A stretch of DNA of 56,958 bases, taken from JAAYGT01 sp050252075 (GTDB lineage: Bacteria; Pseudomonadota; Gammaproteobacteria; Burkholderiales; Burkholderiaceae_B). The notes below the pieces were generated by a model that saw only the letters and a list, made by a program, of their open reading frames with translations, was not told where the DNA came from and did not search any database. The stretch spans positions 1 through 56,958 of the forward strand of contig JBFWLP010000006.1 of NCBI GenBank assembly GCA_050252075.1, in the 5' to 3' direction. Shown one piece after another: positions 1-7,499 of the stretch (position 1 is the stretch's first letter; every line of letters starts with the position of its first letter). A program made the translations under genes and the position numbers.

Positions 1-137
1 GGCAAGACAAAAGTAACCGGCTTGTCGGGGTTCGATTTCGCGGCAGCACCGGCTGTCAATAGCAGCCCGGCGCAGGCCAGAAGTGTCACGGCCGCTTGCC
101 GGGGCAATTGCCGGCTTTTTTGAGTGTGTCTGTTCAT
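1..137 (-). CDS. Bug/TctC-family tripartite tricarboxylate transporter binding protein (N-terminal part)
   Basis: Only the first 45 codons lie in the window; the gene continues beyond base 1. The visible part starts at ATG 137 and reads as a basic N-terminus (MNRHTQKSRQLPRQ), then a hydrophobic Leu/Ala segment ending in an Ala-rich cleavage region, then SNPDKPVTFVL. The PDKPV(T/R)xVxP motif just after the signal peptide is typical of Bug (TctC-like) periplasmic solute-binding proteins, which are greatly expanded in Alcaligenaceae and capture carboxylates for TTT transporters or signalling. An AAAGAG purine stretch lies 10-15 bases upstream of the ATG. The ligand cannot be inferred, and the family call rests on the signal peptide and this one motif. 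Confidence 0.6.
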   Translation of the reverse strand, partial: MNRHTQKSRQLPRQAAVTLLACAGLLLTAGAAAKSNPDKPVTFVL

Positions 138-337
138 TTGTCTCGCTCTTTCTTTGCTGGATGAATGGGGTGACAAGAAGGCTCTTGTCGAGGCTGTTAT
201 AAGCCTGAACTTGCTTGTTGCCCAGGCTTTCCTGGCAAGACTGCGGCGGTGATGCAACGTCTGTTTTACTATGCGCGACGCGCTGCCATTTCAGTGTGCC
301 GCGTTCCAGGACGCGGAACGTTGGGCCGGTGGAAACC

Positions 338-372
338 GGTATTCGGACAACCCGGCCGATTATCCGAATACC
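338..372 (-). terminator. inverted repeat at the 3' end of lrgB
   Basis: Perfect 10-bp arms (GGTATTCGGA at 338-347, TCCGAATACC at 363-372) flank a 15-base loop and overlap the last codons of lrgB. There is no T tract after the stem on the minus strand, so it may be an mRNA-end stabiliser or weak terminator. The remaining bases between 138 and 337 show no gene. Confidence 0.35.
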
Positions 373-1076
373 CCCCAGAATACGGGAATGATGACCGCAC
401 TTGCGATACCGTTCAGCCCCATACCCAGCGCGGCAAAGGCGCCGGCGGTTTCGTTGATCTGAAGGCCGCGTGCGACGCCGATGGCATGCGCGGTCAGGCC
501 AAGCGCAAAGCCCTGGGCCTCGGGGGTTTTCACGGGAAGCCATTTGAGTACGAAGCTGCCCGCCATGGCGCCCCCGATGCCGGTGATGGCGACTCCTATA
601 CTGGCCAGCGAGGCGATGCCCCCGGTCAGTTTGGCGATGTCCATCGCAATCGGCATGGTGGCTGATTTGGGCGCCAGCGAAAGCCGGGTTTGAAGCGAGG
701 CGTCAAACAGCCAGGCGATGCCGACGGCACTGACAACGGCTGTCAGCGACCCTACGCCCAGCGCGATGGCAATCGGGACAACGTAGCGTTTCAGGCGATG
801 CAGCTGGCCGTACAGTGGTATGGCCAGCGCAACTGTTGCCGGACCAATCAGCCATTCCAGCACCTTGTTGCCTTGCGCGTACGCGGCGAAGTCGGTACCC
901 GTCAGGTGAAGAACGCAGAGCACAAGCAAGACGCCCCAGAACACGGGCAGAAAGAAGGCGCTTCCCCGGCTGCGTCGATACATAGATAGCGCGATGCCGT
1001 ATGCAATCAGTGTCAGGGCCAGCCAGGGCAGGCCCGTGATAAACGCGGTGGTTTGCTGGACGATGCTGTGGATCAC
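360..1076 (-). CDS. lrgB: LrgB/CidB-family membrane protein
   Basis: This is a 238-residue polytopic membrane protein of normal LrgB length. Hydrophobic segments run throughout. The conserved C-terminal half is recognisable (SATMPIAMDIAKLTGG, then GLTAHAIGVARGLQ and GAFAALGMGLNGI). LrgAB/CidAB-type pairs were described as murein-hydrolase export or holin-like systems, and homologues have since been implicated in uptake of pyruvate or other small organic acids; which applies here cannot be told. The start is taken as GTG 1076, whose bases overlap the lrgA stop (GTGA), indicating translational coupling. A longer frame is open upstream of this codon, but there it only reads lrgA out of frame. 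Confidence 0.85.
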   Translation of the reverse strand: MIHSIVQQTTAFITGLPWLALTLIAYGIALSMYRRSRGSAFFLPVFWGVLLVLCVLHLTGTDFAAYAQGNKVLEWLIGPATVALAIPLYGQLHRLKRYVVPIAIALGVGSLTAVVSAVGIAWLFDASLQTRLSLAPKSATMPIAMDIAKLTGGIASLASIGVAITGIGGAMAGSFVLKWLPVKTPEAQGFALGLTAHAIGVARGLQINETAGAFAALGMGLNGIASAVIIPVFWGVFG

Positions 1077-1444
1077 AGGGGTTTTCCGCCAAAGCGTCGC
1101 ATGGCCCAATGAAAGGCGAGCATGGTGACGGCCAGCGTGATCATGGCGCCGATCACGCTGGCAGCCACGATGGCGAGCCATTGTCCTTGCAGCGCGTCGA
1201 CATAATTGACAATGCCGGCCACGATGGGAATGAACAGCAGCAGCATGTGGGTGAGTATCAGGCGACCCACGCGAAGCAGGGCCGCAGGTATGCGTTTCAG
1301 GCTTATGAGTGCCGCAAGGAGCATTAGCATGCCTGCGACCGATCCCGGAAGCGGCAGGCCCGCCGCAGCGACCAGATGGTTGCCCAGCAAGGGCAACACG
1401 GCCAGCGACGCCGCAGCGGCCAGCAGTGAAAAAGCGTTGCGCAT
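1073..1444 (-). CDS. lrgA: LrgA/CidA-family membrane protein
   Basis: This 123-residue protein has about four transmembrane segments and the family core GLPLPGSVAGMLML followed by LLFIPIVAGIVNY. It is the partner of LrgB and the first gene of a two-gene operon. The start chosen is ATG 1444 (MRNAFSLL). A TTG codon 15 bases upstream (1459) is in frame but would lie almost at the predicted transcription start. No good Shine-Dalgarno precedes either codon. A TATAGT box on the minus strand (1473-1468) could drive the operon. Confidence 0.82.
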   Translation of the reverse strand: MRNAFSLLAAAASLAVLPLLGNHLVAAAGLPLPGSVAGMLMLLAALISLKRIPAALLRVGRLILTHMLLLFIPIVAGIVNYVDALQGQWLAIVAASVIGAMITLAVTMLAFHWAMRRFGGKPL

Positions 1445-1467
1445 TACAGTGAATGACAAAAAGTGAC

Positions 1468-1473
1468 ACTATA
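1468..1473 (-). promoter_or_regulatory. possible -10 box for lrgAB
   Basis: Minus-strand TATAGT is a five-of-six match to the sigma-70 -10 consensus, 24 bases before the lrgA ATG. No convincing -35 hexamer lies 16-18 bases upstream, so the call is weak. Confidence 0.3.
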
Positions 1474-1567
1474 CCGTGCGGACGCCCTGTCGTTCAGGCA
1501 AGGGAGGGGTGGTTTGTGGCACTATAAGGGGTTCAGGACAACGATTTATTTTTCCAAGGAAATTTGC

Positions 1568-3007
1568 ATGAGTTACCCAAACACGCAATTGTTTATCGAT
1601 GGGCAATGGCAGGACGCCGCCGGGGGAGCGACGCTGCCGGTGCTGAACCCTGCCACGGGGCAGGAAATCGGTCGGGTGGCGAAGGCAACGAAAGCGGATC
1701 TGGATCGTGCATTGGCGGCGGCGCAAAAGGGGTTTGAAACCTGGCGTGACATGACGCCGGCCGAGCGCAGCAAGATCATGCGTCGTGCCGCCGGGCTGCT
1801 GCGCGAGCGCGCCGACGAGACGGCACGCTGGTTGACCCTTGAGCAAGGCAAACCGTTTGTCGAGGCACGTGGTGAAACCCTGGCGGCAGCCGAGATTATC
1901 GAATGGTTCGCCGAAGAGGGCTTCCGTGTCTATGGGCGGTTGGTGCCTTCGCGCGTGGGTGTGCACGTACGCCAAATGGTGCTCAAGGATCCGGTGGGGC
2001 CGGTTGCCGCTTTCACGCCCTGGAACTTTCCCATCAACCAGGTGGTGCGCAAGGTGGGTGCGGCGCTAACCGCCGGTTGCTCCATGCTGGTGAAAGCGGC
2101 GGAAGAAACGCCCGCCTCGCCGGCGGCGCTCATACGCGCCTTCCAGGACGCAGGGCTGCCCGACGGTGTATTGGGCCTTGTCTATGGTGACCCGGCTGAA
2201 ATCTCCAGTTATCTGATTTCTCATCCCGTCATCAAGAAAATCACCTTTACCGGCTCCACTCCGGTGGGCAAATTGCTGGCGGCTATGGCAGGGCAGCACA
2301 TGAAGCGTGTCACCATGGAGCTGGGCGGCCACGCCCCGGTCATCGTGGCCGAAGACGCCGACATTGAACTGGCGGCCAAATGTGTGGGGGCGGCAAAGTT
2401 CCGTAACGCCGGGCAGGTGTGCATTTCGCCCACGCGTTTCCTGGTGCACGAAAGCGTTGCCACCGATTTTTCCAGGGCCATGAAGCAACGAACCGAGGCG
2501 GTGAAAGTGGGCGAAGGCCTGGCAGAAGGCGTGACCATGGGGCCCCTGGCCAATGACCGGCGCCTGGCGGCGATGGCCGAGTTCACCAAAGATGCCATTG
2601 AGCGTGGTGCCGAGCTTCTCACCGGGGGGCAGCGTATCGGCGATCAGGGCAATTTCTGGCAACCCACGTTGTTCGCCAATGTGCCGCTGGATGCCAAGCT
2701 GTTCAACGAAGAGCCTTTCGGCCCGATTGCCGGTATGCGTACCTTCAGCCGGCTCGAGGATGCCATTGCGGAAGCCAACCGGCTGTCTTTCGGTTTGTCG
2801 GCTTATGCGTTCACCCGTTCGCTGAAAAATGCCGACTTGCTGTCGCGTCGGGTCGAATCGGGCATGTTGTGGATCAACCAGCCGGCGCTGCCGTCGGCCG
2901 AGTTGCCATTCGGCGGTATCAAGGATTCCGGTTACGGCTCCGAAGGCGGGCCCGAGGCGGTGGATGCCTATCTGAATGCACGCGCGGTTTCCATTACGAA
3001 CGTGTAG
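1568..3007 (+). CDS. NAD(P)-dependent aldehyde dehydrogenase, succinate-semialdehyde dehydrogenase-like
   Basis: This 479-residue protein is the usual size for the ALDH superfamily, which oxidises aldehydes to acids with NAD(P). Visible motifs in order are PWNFPI (cofactor-binding region), TFTGSTPVGK (Rossmann glycine motif), the general base Glu251 in MELGGHAP, and the catalytic nucleophile Cys285 in NAGQVCISPTR. Near the C-terminus PFGGIKDSGYG is typical of the SSADH/ketoglutarate-semialdehyde group. The start is ATG 1568, preceded by AAGGA about 8 bases upstream; the frame is open further upstream without family-like sequence. The exact aldehyde is not determinable: succinate semialdehyde is likely but other short aldehydes are possible. 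A perfect stem-loop follows the gene. Confidence 0.85.
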   Translation: MSYPNTQLFIDGQWQDAAGGATLPVLNPATGQEIGRVAKATKADLDRALAAAQKGFETWRDMTPAERSKIMRRAAGLLRERADETARWLTLEQGKPFVEARGETLAAAEIIEWFAEEGFRVYGRLVPSRVGVHVRQMVLKDPVGPVAAFTPWNFPINQVVRKVGAALTAGCSMLVKAAEETPASPAALIRAFQDAGLPDGVLGLVYGDPAEISSYLISHPVIKKITFTGSTPVGKLLAAMAGQHMKRVTMELGGHAPVIVAEDADIELAAKCVGAAKFRNAGQVCISPTRFLVHESVATDFSRAMKQRTEAVKVGEGLAEGVTMGPLANDRRLAAMAEFTKDAIERGAELLTGGQRIGDQGNFWQPTLFANVPLDAKLFNEEPFGPIAGMRTFSRLEDAIAEANRLSFGLSAYAFTRSLKNADLLSRRVESGMLWINQPALPSAELPFGGIKDSGYGSEGGPEAVDAYLNARAVSITNV

Positions 3008-3048
3008 ACCGCACAGGCTTTTCCACTCAGGCTGGGCAGGCCTTCCTG

Positions 3049-3091
3049 ATAAATTCCCATATTTCCAAAAGAAATATGGGAATTTATTTTT
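3049..3091 (+). terminator. perfect 17-bp AT-rich hairpin with short T tract
   Basis: Arms at 3049-3065 and 3071-3087 are exact reverse complements (core AAATTCCCATATTTC) around a 5-base CAAAA loop, followed by TTTT. It sits between the aldehyde dehydrogenase stop and metN, so a rho-independent terminator is the simplest reading. Its long perfect symmetry would also fit a dimeric repressor site in front of metNIQ. Confidence 0.6.
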
Positions 3092-3138
3092 AATATAACT
3101 GGTTATGTTAAATTGTTCGCTCTTTCGGGCAATCGCCA

Positions 3139-4158
3139 ATGACTACCTTGATTCATTTAAAGAATCTTTCCAAAATCTATCAGTCGCCCCATAAAACGGC
3201 CTATGCGCTGAACGATGTCAGCCTGACCATTCGCAAGGGCGAGGTATTCGGTATTATCGGGCGTTCGGGGGCCGGGAAAAGCACCCTCATCCGCATGCTC
3301 AATTTGCTGGAGCGGCCGACATCCGGGCAGGTCGTCGTCCAGGATCACGACATCGTGGGCTATTCCGATGAACAGTTGCGCGCCTACCGCCAACGGGTGG
3401 GCATGGTGTTCCAGCATTTCAATTTGCTGCAGTCGCGCACAGTACTGGATAACGTCTGTTTTCCGTTGAAACTGGCGGGTGTGGGTCGGGCGCAGCGTCT
3501 TGAACGTGCACGCCAGGTGCTGGAGCTGGTTGGCTTGTCGGACCAGGGCGCAAAGTACCCCCGTCAGCTCTCCGGCGGCCAGCAGCAGCGGGTTGGTATT
3601 GCGCGTGCACTGGCCAATCAACCCGAATTGCTGTTGTGCGATGAGGCAACCTCGGCACTGGATCCGGAAACGACCCAGTCGATTTTGCGTCTTTTGCAGG
3701 ACATCAACGAAAAGCTGGGCCTGACCATCGTGCTCATTACGCATGGCATGGACGTCATCCGCGCCGTGTGTGATCGCGTTGCCGTGATCGATGCGGGGCG
3801 TGTGGTCGAGTTGGGTGATGTCTTGAACGTATTCCTGCATCCGCAGCATCCCGTAACGCAGTCGTTGTTGTCCGAGAGCGGGGATCAGTCCGACGTGTGG
3901 CGGGCGACGGTGGCGGGGGGCACGGGCACCGTGGTTCGGCTCAGTTTCCGTGGCGAGTCCATCAGCCAGCCGCTGCTCAGCCGCGCCGCCCGCGAGTGTG
4001 CCGTGGATTTTTCCATACTTCAGGGCACGGTCAATCGCATCAAGTCGACGCCTTACGGGCAACTGGTGGTGCGTCTTGAAGGGGACGACAAGTCGGCCCA
4101 CCAGCGACTGATCGAACGGCTGGAAGCGCATGGCATAGACACCGAGGAGTTGCTGTGA
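3139..4158 (+). CDS. metN: Methionine ABC importer ATP-binding protein MetN
   Basis: This 339-residue ATPase energises D/L-methionine uptake with MetI and MetQ. Walker A (GRSGAGKST, residues 41-49), the signature LSGGQQQR and Walker B LLLCDEATSALDP are intact. The roughly 75 C-terminal residues after about position 265 match the NIL/ACT-like domain through which E. coli MetN is allosterically inhibited by internal methionine. It heads the metN-metI-metQ order typical of the family. The stop overlaps the metI start. Only a weak ribosome-binding site precedes ATG 3139. The upstream region has no recognisable MetJ boxes or SAM riboswitch. Confidence 0.95.
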   Translation: MTTLIHLKNLSKIYQSPHKTAYALNDVSLTIRKGEVFGIIGRSGAGKSTLIRMLNLLERPTSGQVVVQDHDIVGYSDEQLRAYRQRVGMVFQHFNLLQSRTVLDNVCFPLKLAGVGRAQRLERARQVLELVGLSDQGAKYPRQLSGGQQQRVGIARALANQPELLLCDEATSALDPETTQSILRLLQDINEKLGLTIVLITHGMDVIRAVCDRVAVIDAGRVVELGDVLNVFLHPQHPVTQSLLSESGDQSDVWRATVAGGTGTVVRLSFRGESISQPLLSRAARECAVDFSILQGTVNRIKSTPYGQLVVRLEGDDKSAHQRLIERLEAHGIDTEELL

Positions 4159-4817
4159 TGCAGTTCAATAATCTGGATTGGCCGCTCATCTGGGAAGCGA
4201 CGATTGACACGTTTCTGATGACCGGGTTTTCTTTGCTGTTTACGGTCCTCATCGGCTTGCCGCTAGGCGTGGTGCTGTTTCTGAGCAGCCCGAAACAGCT
4301 GCTCGCCAACCGGCCCGTTTACCAGACGCTCTCGTTTATTGTGAATGTCCTGCGGTCGGTGCCTTTTCTGATTTTGCTGATCGTGCTCATTCCCTTGACC
4401 CGGGTGTTGGCCGGAACATCGCTGGGTGTGCAGGGAGCCATTCCGCCTCTGGTGGCCAGTGCGGCCCCGTTCTTTGCGCGTTTGGTCGAGAACGTATTGC
4501 GTGAGCTCGATCCGGGGGTTTCCGAGGCCTGCCGGGCGATGGGAGCTAATTCCCGCCAAACGGTGTTAATGGCGCTGCTCCCCGAAGCAACAACGGGGTT
4601 GGTGGCGGCGGTCATTGTCACGGCGATCACGCTGGTGGGCTATTCCGCGATGTCGGGCGTGATCGGCGGCGGCGGTCTGGGCGATCTGGCACTGCGTTTC
4701 GGTTACCAGCGCTACCAGACCGATGTGATGATCGTTACGGTCGCAATTCTGGTCATTATTGTGCAGTTGCTGCAGGTCTTTGGCGACTACTGGGTCATGC
4801 GCCTGAGTCGCAAGTAG
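4158..4817 (+). CDS. metI: Methionine ABC importer permease MetI
   Basis: This is a 219-residue inner-membrane permease with about five transmembrane helices. The EAA coupling loop (EACRAMGANSRQTVLMALLPEA region, around residues 114-135) contacts MetN. The ATG at 4158 overlaps the metN TGA (TGATG), consistent with coupled translation; an in-frame GTG one codon earlier is possible. Length matches E. coli MetI (217 residues). Confidence 0.94.
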   Translation: MQFNNLDWPLIWEATIDTFLMTGFSLLFTVLIGLPLGVVLFLSSPKQLLANRPVYQTLSFIVNVLRSVPFLILLIVLIPLTRVLAGTSLGVQGAIPPLVASAAPFFARLVENVLRELDPGVSEACRAMGANSRQTVLMALLPEATTGLVAAVIVTAITLVGYSAMSGVIGGGGLGDLALRFGYQRYQTDVMIVTVAILVIIVQLLQVFGDYWVMRLSRK

Positions 4818-4850
4818 GCGAACTCTTTTTATTTCAGGAGCTTTTTTATC

Positions 4851-5639
4851 ATGGTACTAAAGAAATTATTCCCGATGCTGGGGCTGTCGCTGGGTCTGGT
4901 TTTTGCCGCCAACGCCCATGCTGAAAAACTCAGTGTGGCGGCCACTCCCGTGCCTCATGCCGAATTGCTGGAGTTTGTGAAGCCCGAGCTGGCCAAGCAA
5001 GGCGTCGAGCTCGATATCAAGGTGTTCACCGATTACGTCCAGCCCAACCGCCAGGTGGCCGACGGGCAGATCGACGTGAACTTTTTCCAGCACCAGCCGT
5101 ATCTTGCGTCGTTCAACAAAGAGCACGGTACCACGCTGGTGCCGGTAGGCCTGGTTCACGTGGAGCCCTTCGGTGCGTATTCCAGCAAGATCAAATCAGT
5201 CGATCAGCTGGCAACGGGCGCCCAGGTGGCGATTCCCAACGATCCCTCGAACGGGGCGCGGGCATTGCTGCTACTGCAGAAACAGGGGCTGATCACACTG
5301 AAAGATCCCTCAAACATTCTTGCCACCTCCCGCGATATTGTCGATAACCCGAAGAAGCTGCGGTTTCGCGAGCTGGAAGCCGCAACCTTGCCGCGCGTGC
5401 TTCCCGATGTCGACCTGGCGTTGATCAACACAAATTATGCCCTGGAAGCCGGCCTGAATCCGGTGGCTGATGCATTGTTCATTGAAGGGGCCGATTCTCC
5501 GTACGCGAATCTGGTGGCAACCACCGAGGCGAAGAAATCGTCCGAAGCCGTCGGCAAATTGATGAAGGCACTGAATAGCGCCCAGGTGAAACAGTTCATC
5601 CAGACCAAATACAAAGGCGCCATTGTGCCTGCGTTCTAG
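4851..5639 (+). CDS. metQ: Methionine-binding protein MetQ
   Basis: This 262-residue NlpA/MetQ-family periplasmic binding protein delivers methionine to MetNI. The N-terminus is a signal peptide ending in AANAHA|EK, with no lipobox cysteine, so unlike E. coli MetQ it appears to be a soluble periplasmic protein. Family landmarks are VKPELAKQGVELDIKVF, NVNFFQHQPYL-like sequence (here DVNFFQHQPYL), IPNDPSNGARAL and LINTNYA. A good AGGAG lies upstream of ATG 4851, 33 bases after metI, so it belongs to the same operon. A hairpin follows the stop. Confidence 0.93.
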   Translation: MVLKKLFPMLGLSLGLVFAANAHAEKLSVAATPVPHAELLEFVKPELAKQGVELDIKVFTDYVQPNRQVADGQIDVNFFQHQPYLASFNKEHGTTLVPVGLVHVEPFGAYSSKIKSVDQLATGAQVAIPNDPSNGARALLLLQKQGLITLKDPSNILATSRDIVDNPKKLRFRELEAATLPRVLPDVDLALINTNYALEAGLNPVADALFIEGADSPYANLVATTEAKKSSEAVGKLMKALNSAQVKQFIQTKYKGAIVPAF

Positions 5640-5647
5640 GCGCCTGC

Positions 5648-5668
5648 AAGCAGGGTTCAGCCCTGCTT
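5648..5668 (+). terminator. hairpin after metQ
   Basis: Exact 8-bp arms AAGCAGGG / CCCTGCTT with a TTCAG loop begin 9 bases after the metQ stop. No immediate T run follows; a T-rich tract comes 20 bases later. It is probably the end of the metNIQ transcript. Confidence 0.4.
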
Positions 5669-5770
5669 CTCAAGGGTGCAGCGGTGTTACTTTTTTGTTC
5701 TTTCAGTTACCATAGAAACGCACCGCAGCCGCCACGAGTGGCTGCCTATCCCGTTAAAGGAGTCTTTCTC

Positions 5771-6529
5771 ATGATCAAGAACAAGATAAAAGCTGTGCTG
5801 GCCGGCATTACCCTTGCGTTGGCGCTGCCGTCAACATCGGCCGTGGCGCAGGACAAGCAACTCATCGTGGCCACCGATACCGCCTTCGTGCCTTTCGAGT
5901 TCAAGGGCAAAGACGGCAAGTACACCGGCTTCGACATCGAGCTCTGGGAAGCCATTGCCAAAGAGGCCGGCTTCAAGTACACCCTGCGCCCCATGGATTT
6001 CAACGGCATCATCCCCGGTCTGCAAACGGGTAATATCGATGCCGCACTTGCCGGCATCACCATACGCGATGACCGCAAGAAGGTCATTGATTTCTCCGAC
6101 CCCTACTATGAAAGCGGTCTGGCGGTTCTGGTGGCCTCCAACAACACCGGTATCAAAACGGCAAACGACCTTTCCGGCAAAATGGTGGCCGTCAAGATCG
6201 GTACGGCAACGGTCGATTACCTGAAAGAGAACGTACCCAATGCCAAGCTCAAGTTGTTCCCCAACATTGACAACGCGTTTCTTGAGCTGGCCACCGGGCG
6301 CGTCGATGCCGTGGTCCACGACACCCCCAACCTGCAGTACTTTGCGCAAACAGCCGGAAAGGGGCGTGTGAAAGTGGTCGGTTCGCTTAAAAGCGGTGAC
6401 TTTTACGGCATAGGGTTTCCCAAGGGCAGCGAGCTCGTGCCGGTGGTGAATGCCGCGCTGAAAAAGCTCAAGGACAATGGCCAGTACGACACGCTGTACA
6501 CAAAATGGTTTGGAGCGCCCGCGAAGTAA
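5771..6529 (+). CDS. glnH: Glutamine/polar amino acid ABC transporter periplasmic binding protein GlnH
   Basis: This 252-residue type 3 solute-binding protein starts with a signal peptide cleaved after about SAVAQ. Sequence closely follows GlnH: VATDTAFVPFEFK, YTGFDIELWEAIAKEAG, the ligand-binding DFNGIIPGLQTGNIDAALAGITI, and FSDPYYESGLAVLV. Start is ATG 5771 with AAAGGAG 9 bases upstream; an open frame further upstream is non-homologous leader. It is followed by a strong terminator-like hairpin before glnP, which would give binding protein in excess over the membrane components. Confidence 0.92.
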   Translation: MIKNKIKAVLAGITLALALPSTSAVAQDKQLIVATDTAFVPFEFKGKDGKYTGFDIELWEAIAKEAGFKYTLRPMDFNGIIPGLQTGNIDAALAGITIRDDRKKVIDFSDPYYESGLAVLVASNNTGIKTANDLSGKMVAVKIGTATVDYLKENVPNAKLKLFPNIDNAFLELATGRVDAVVHDTPNLQYFAQTAGKGRVKVVGSLKSGDFYGIGFPKGSELVPVVNAALKKLKDNGQYDTLYTKWFGAPAK

Positions 6530-6561
6530 GCCCGGCGTCACTATCGCGCATACATTCCGTT

Positions 6562-6594
6562 CGGCGGTCCGCTACTTGGCGGGTCGCCGTTTTT
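6562..6594 (+). terminator. intra-operon rho-independent terminator between glnH and glnP
   Basis: Arms 6562-6572 and 6579-6589 (CGGCGGTCCGC / GCGGGTCGCCG) form 11 pairs, two of them G-T wobbles, around a 6-base loop, followed by TTTTT. It is probably a partial terminator that limits expression of glnPQ relative to glnH. Confidence 0.65.
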
Positions 6595-6659
6595 GTTCAG
6601 TGTCAACCCGAGGGTACCGGCGCATTGCCTTGGGTCGATAAAGCAAAGGTGCAGCAATC

Positions 6660-7499
6660 ATGGATTTTGACTGGTCGGTAATCTGGGCGGCGATGCCAAG
6701 CCTGCTCGAAGGCACCAAAATGACGGTGTACATTACCTTGCTCGGGCTGGTCGGGGGAACCATTATCGGGTTTCTTACCGGTGTTACCACAACCTATATC
6801 CGTGTTCTGGTTACATGGCGCTCCGCGGCGATCGCGGTCGTGGTTCTGGTGGCGCTTTACCTGCTGGTATGGCTGGCGTCGTGGGTGGCCGAAACTTTTC
6901 TGTCCCATGTGCCGGACACGCTCTGGACGCTGGGCAAGGCGGCGCTGGTGCTGGCGCTGGTTATCGGGCTGCGGCGTTATCTGCCCATCGCCTTGTCGTT
7001 TCTTTGTCAGGTGTACATTCTGGTCATTCGGGGCACGCCGATCGTGGTCCAGGTGATGTTCATCTACTTCGCCGTACCGCTAATATTCGGCTGGCGTATC
7101 GAGGCGGTTCCCGCCGCGATCTTCACGCTGGTCATCAACTCGGGCGCCTATATTGCCGAGATCGTGCGCGGGGCGCTGCAATCAGTACCCAAGGGCCTGA
7201 AAGAAGCCGGGCAAGCCATGGGTTTGCCGTTTTACAAGATCCTTGTGTTTATCATTGGTCCGGTGGCGTTGCGTCGCATGATTCCCGCCATGGGAAATCA
7301 GTGCATCATCAGTCTGAAAGATTCATCCCTGTTCATCGTGATCGGCGTTGCCGAACTAACCCGGCAAGGGCAGGAAATTATCGCCAGCAACTTTCGTTCC
7401 GTTGAAATCTGGGGCGCGGTCGCCGTCATTTACCTGATTCTGACCGGCCTGATCGCACTGACGCTAAAGTTCATTGAACACAGGACACAGATCGTATGA
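6660..7499 (+). CDS. glnP: Glutamine-type ABC transporter permease GlnP with a membrane-segment insertion
   Basis: This 279-residue permease matches E. coli GlnP (219 residues) closely at both ends: N-terminus DWSVIWAAMPSLLEGTKMTV, then IRGTPIVVQVMFIYFAVP, the EAA loop LKEAGQAMGLPFYKI, and SLFIVIGVAELTRQGQEIIA. Between roughly residues 46 and 105 it carries about 60 extra residues containing two hydrophobic stretches (about 55-76 and 88-104), predicted to be an additional transmembrane hairpin. The start is ATG 6660; upstream ribosome-binding sequence is weak (AAAGGTGCAGC). The stop overlaps glnQ by four bases (ATGA). Confidence 0.9.
   Translation: MDFDWSVIWAAMPSLLEGTKMTVYITLLGLVGGTIIGFLTGVTTTYIRVLVTWRSAAIAVVVLVALYLLVWLASWVAETFLSHVPDTLWTLGKAALVLALVIGLRRYLPIALSFLCQVYILVIRGTPIVVQVMFIYFAVPLIFGWRIEAVPAAIFTLVINSGAYIAEIVRGALQSVPKGLKEAGQAMGLPFYKILVFIIGPVALRRMIPAMGNQCIISLKDSSLFIVIGVAELTRQGQEIIASNFRSVEIWGAVAVIYLILTGLIALTLKFIEHRTQIV

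Noticed and set aside
1077..1469. Long minus-strand extension that would fuse a 130-residue N-terminus to LrgB
   Set aside because: The extension is lrgA read out of frame and is Arg/His/Pro-rich without family similarity; LrgB proper begins at GTG 1076.
1516..1536. TGGCACTATA sequence resembling a sigma-54 -24 element before the aldehyde dehydrogenase
   Set aside because: No GC at the -12 spacing. A partial second copy (GTGACACTATA at 1463-1473) is also not sufficient to call a repeat.
3008..3138. SAM riboswitch or MetJ operator upstream of metN
   Set aside because: Only the perfect hairpin is present; none of the conserved riboswitch cores or tandem MetJ octamers can be seen.
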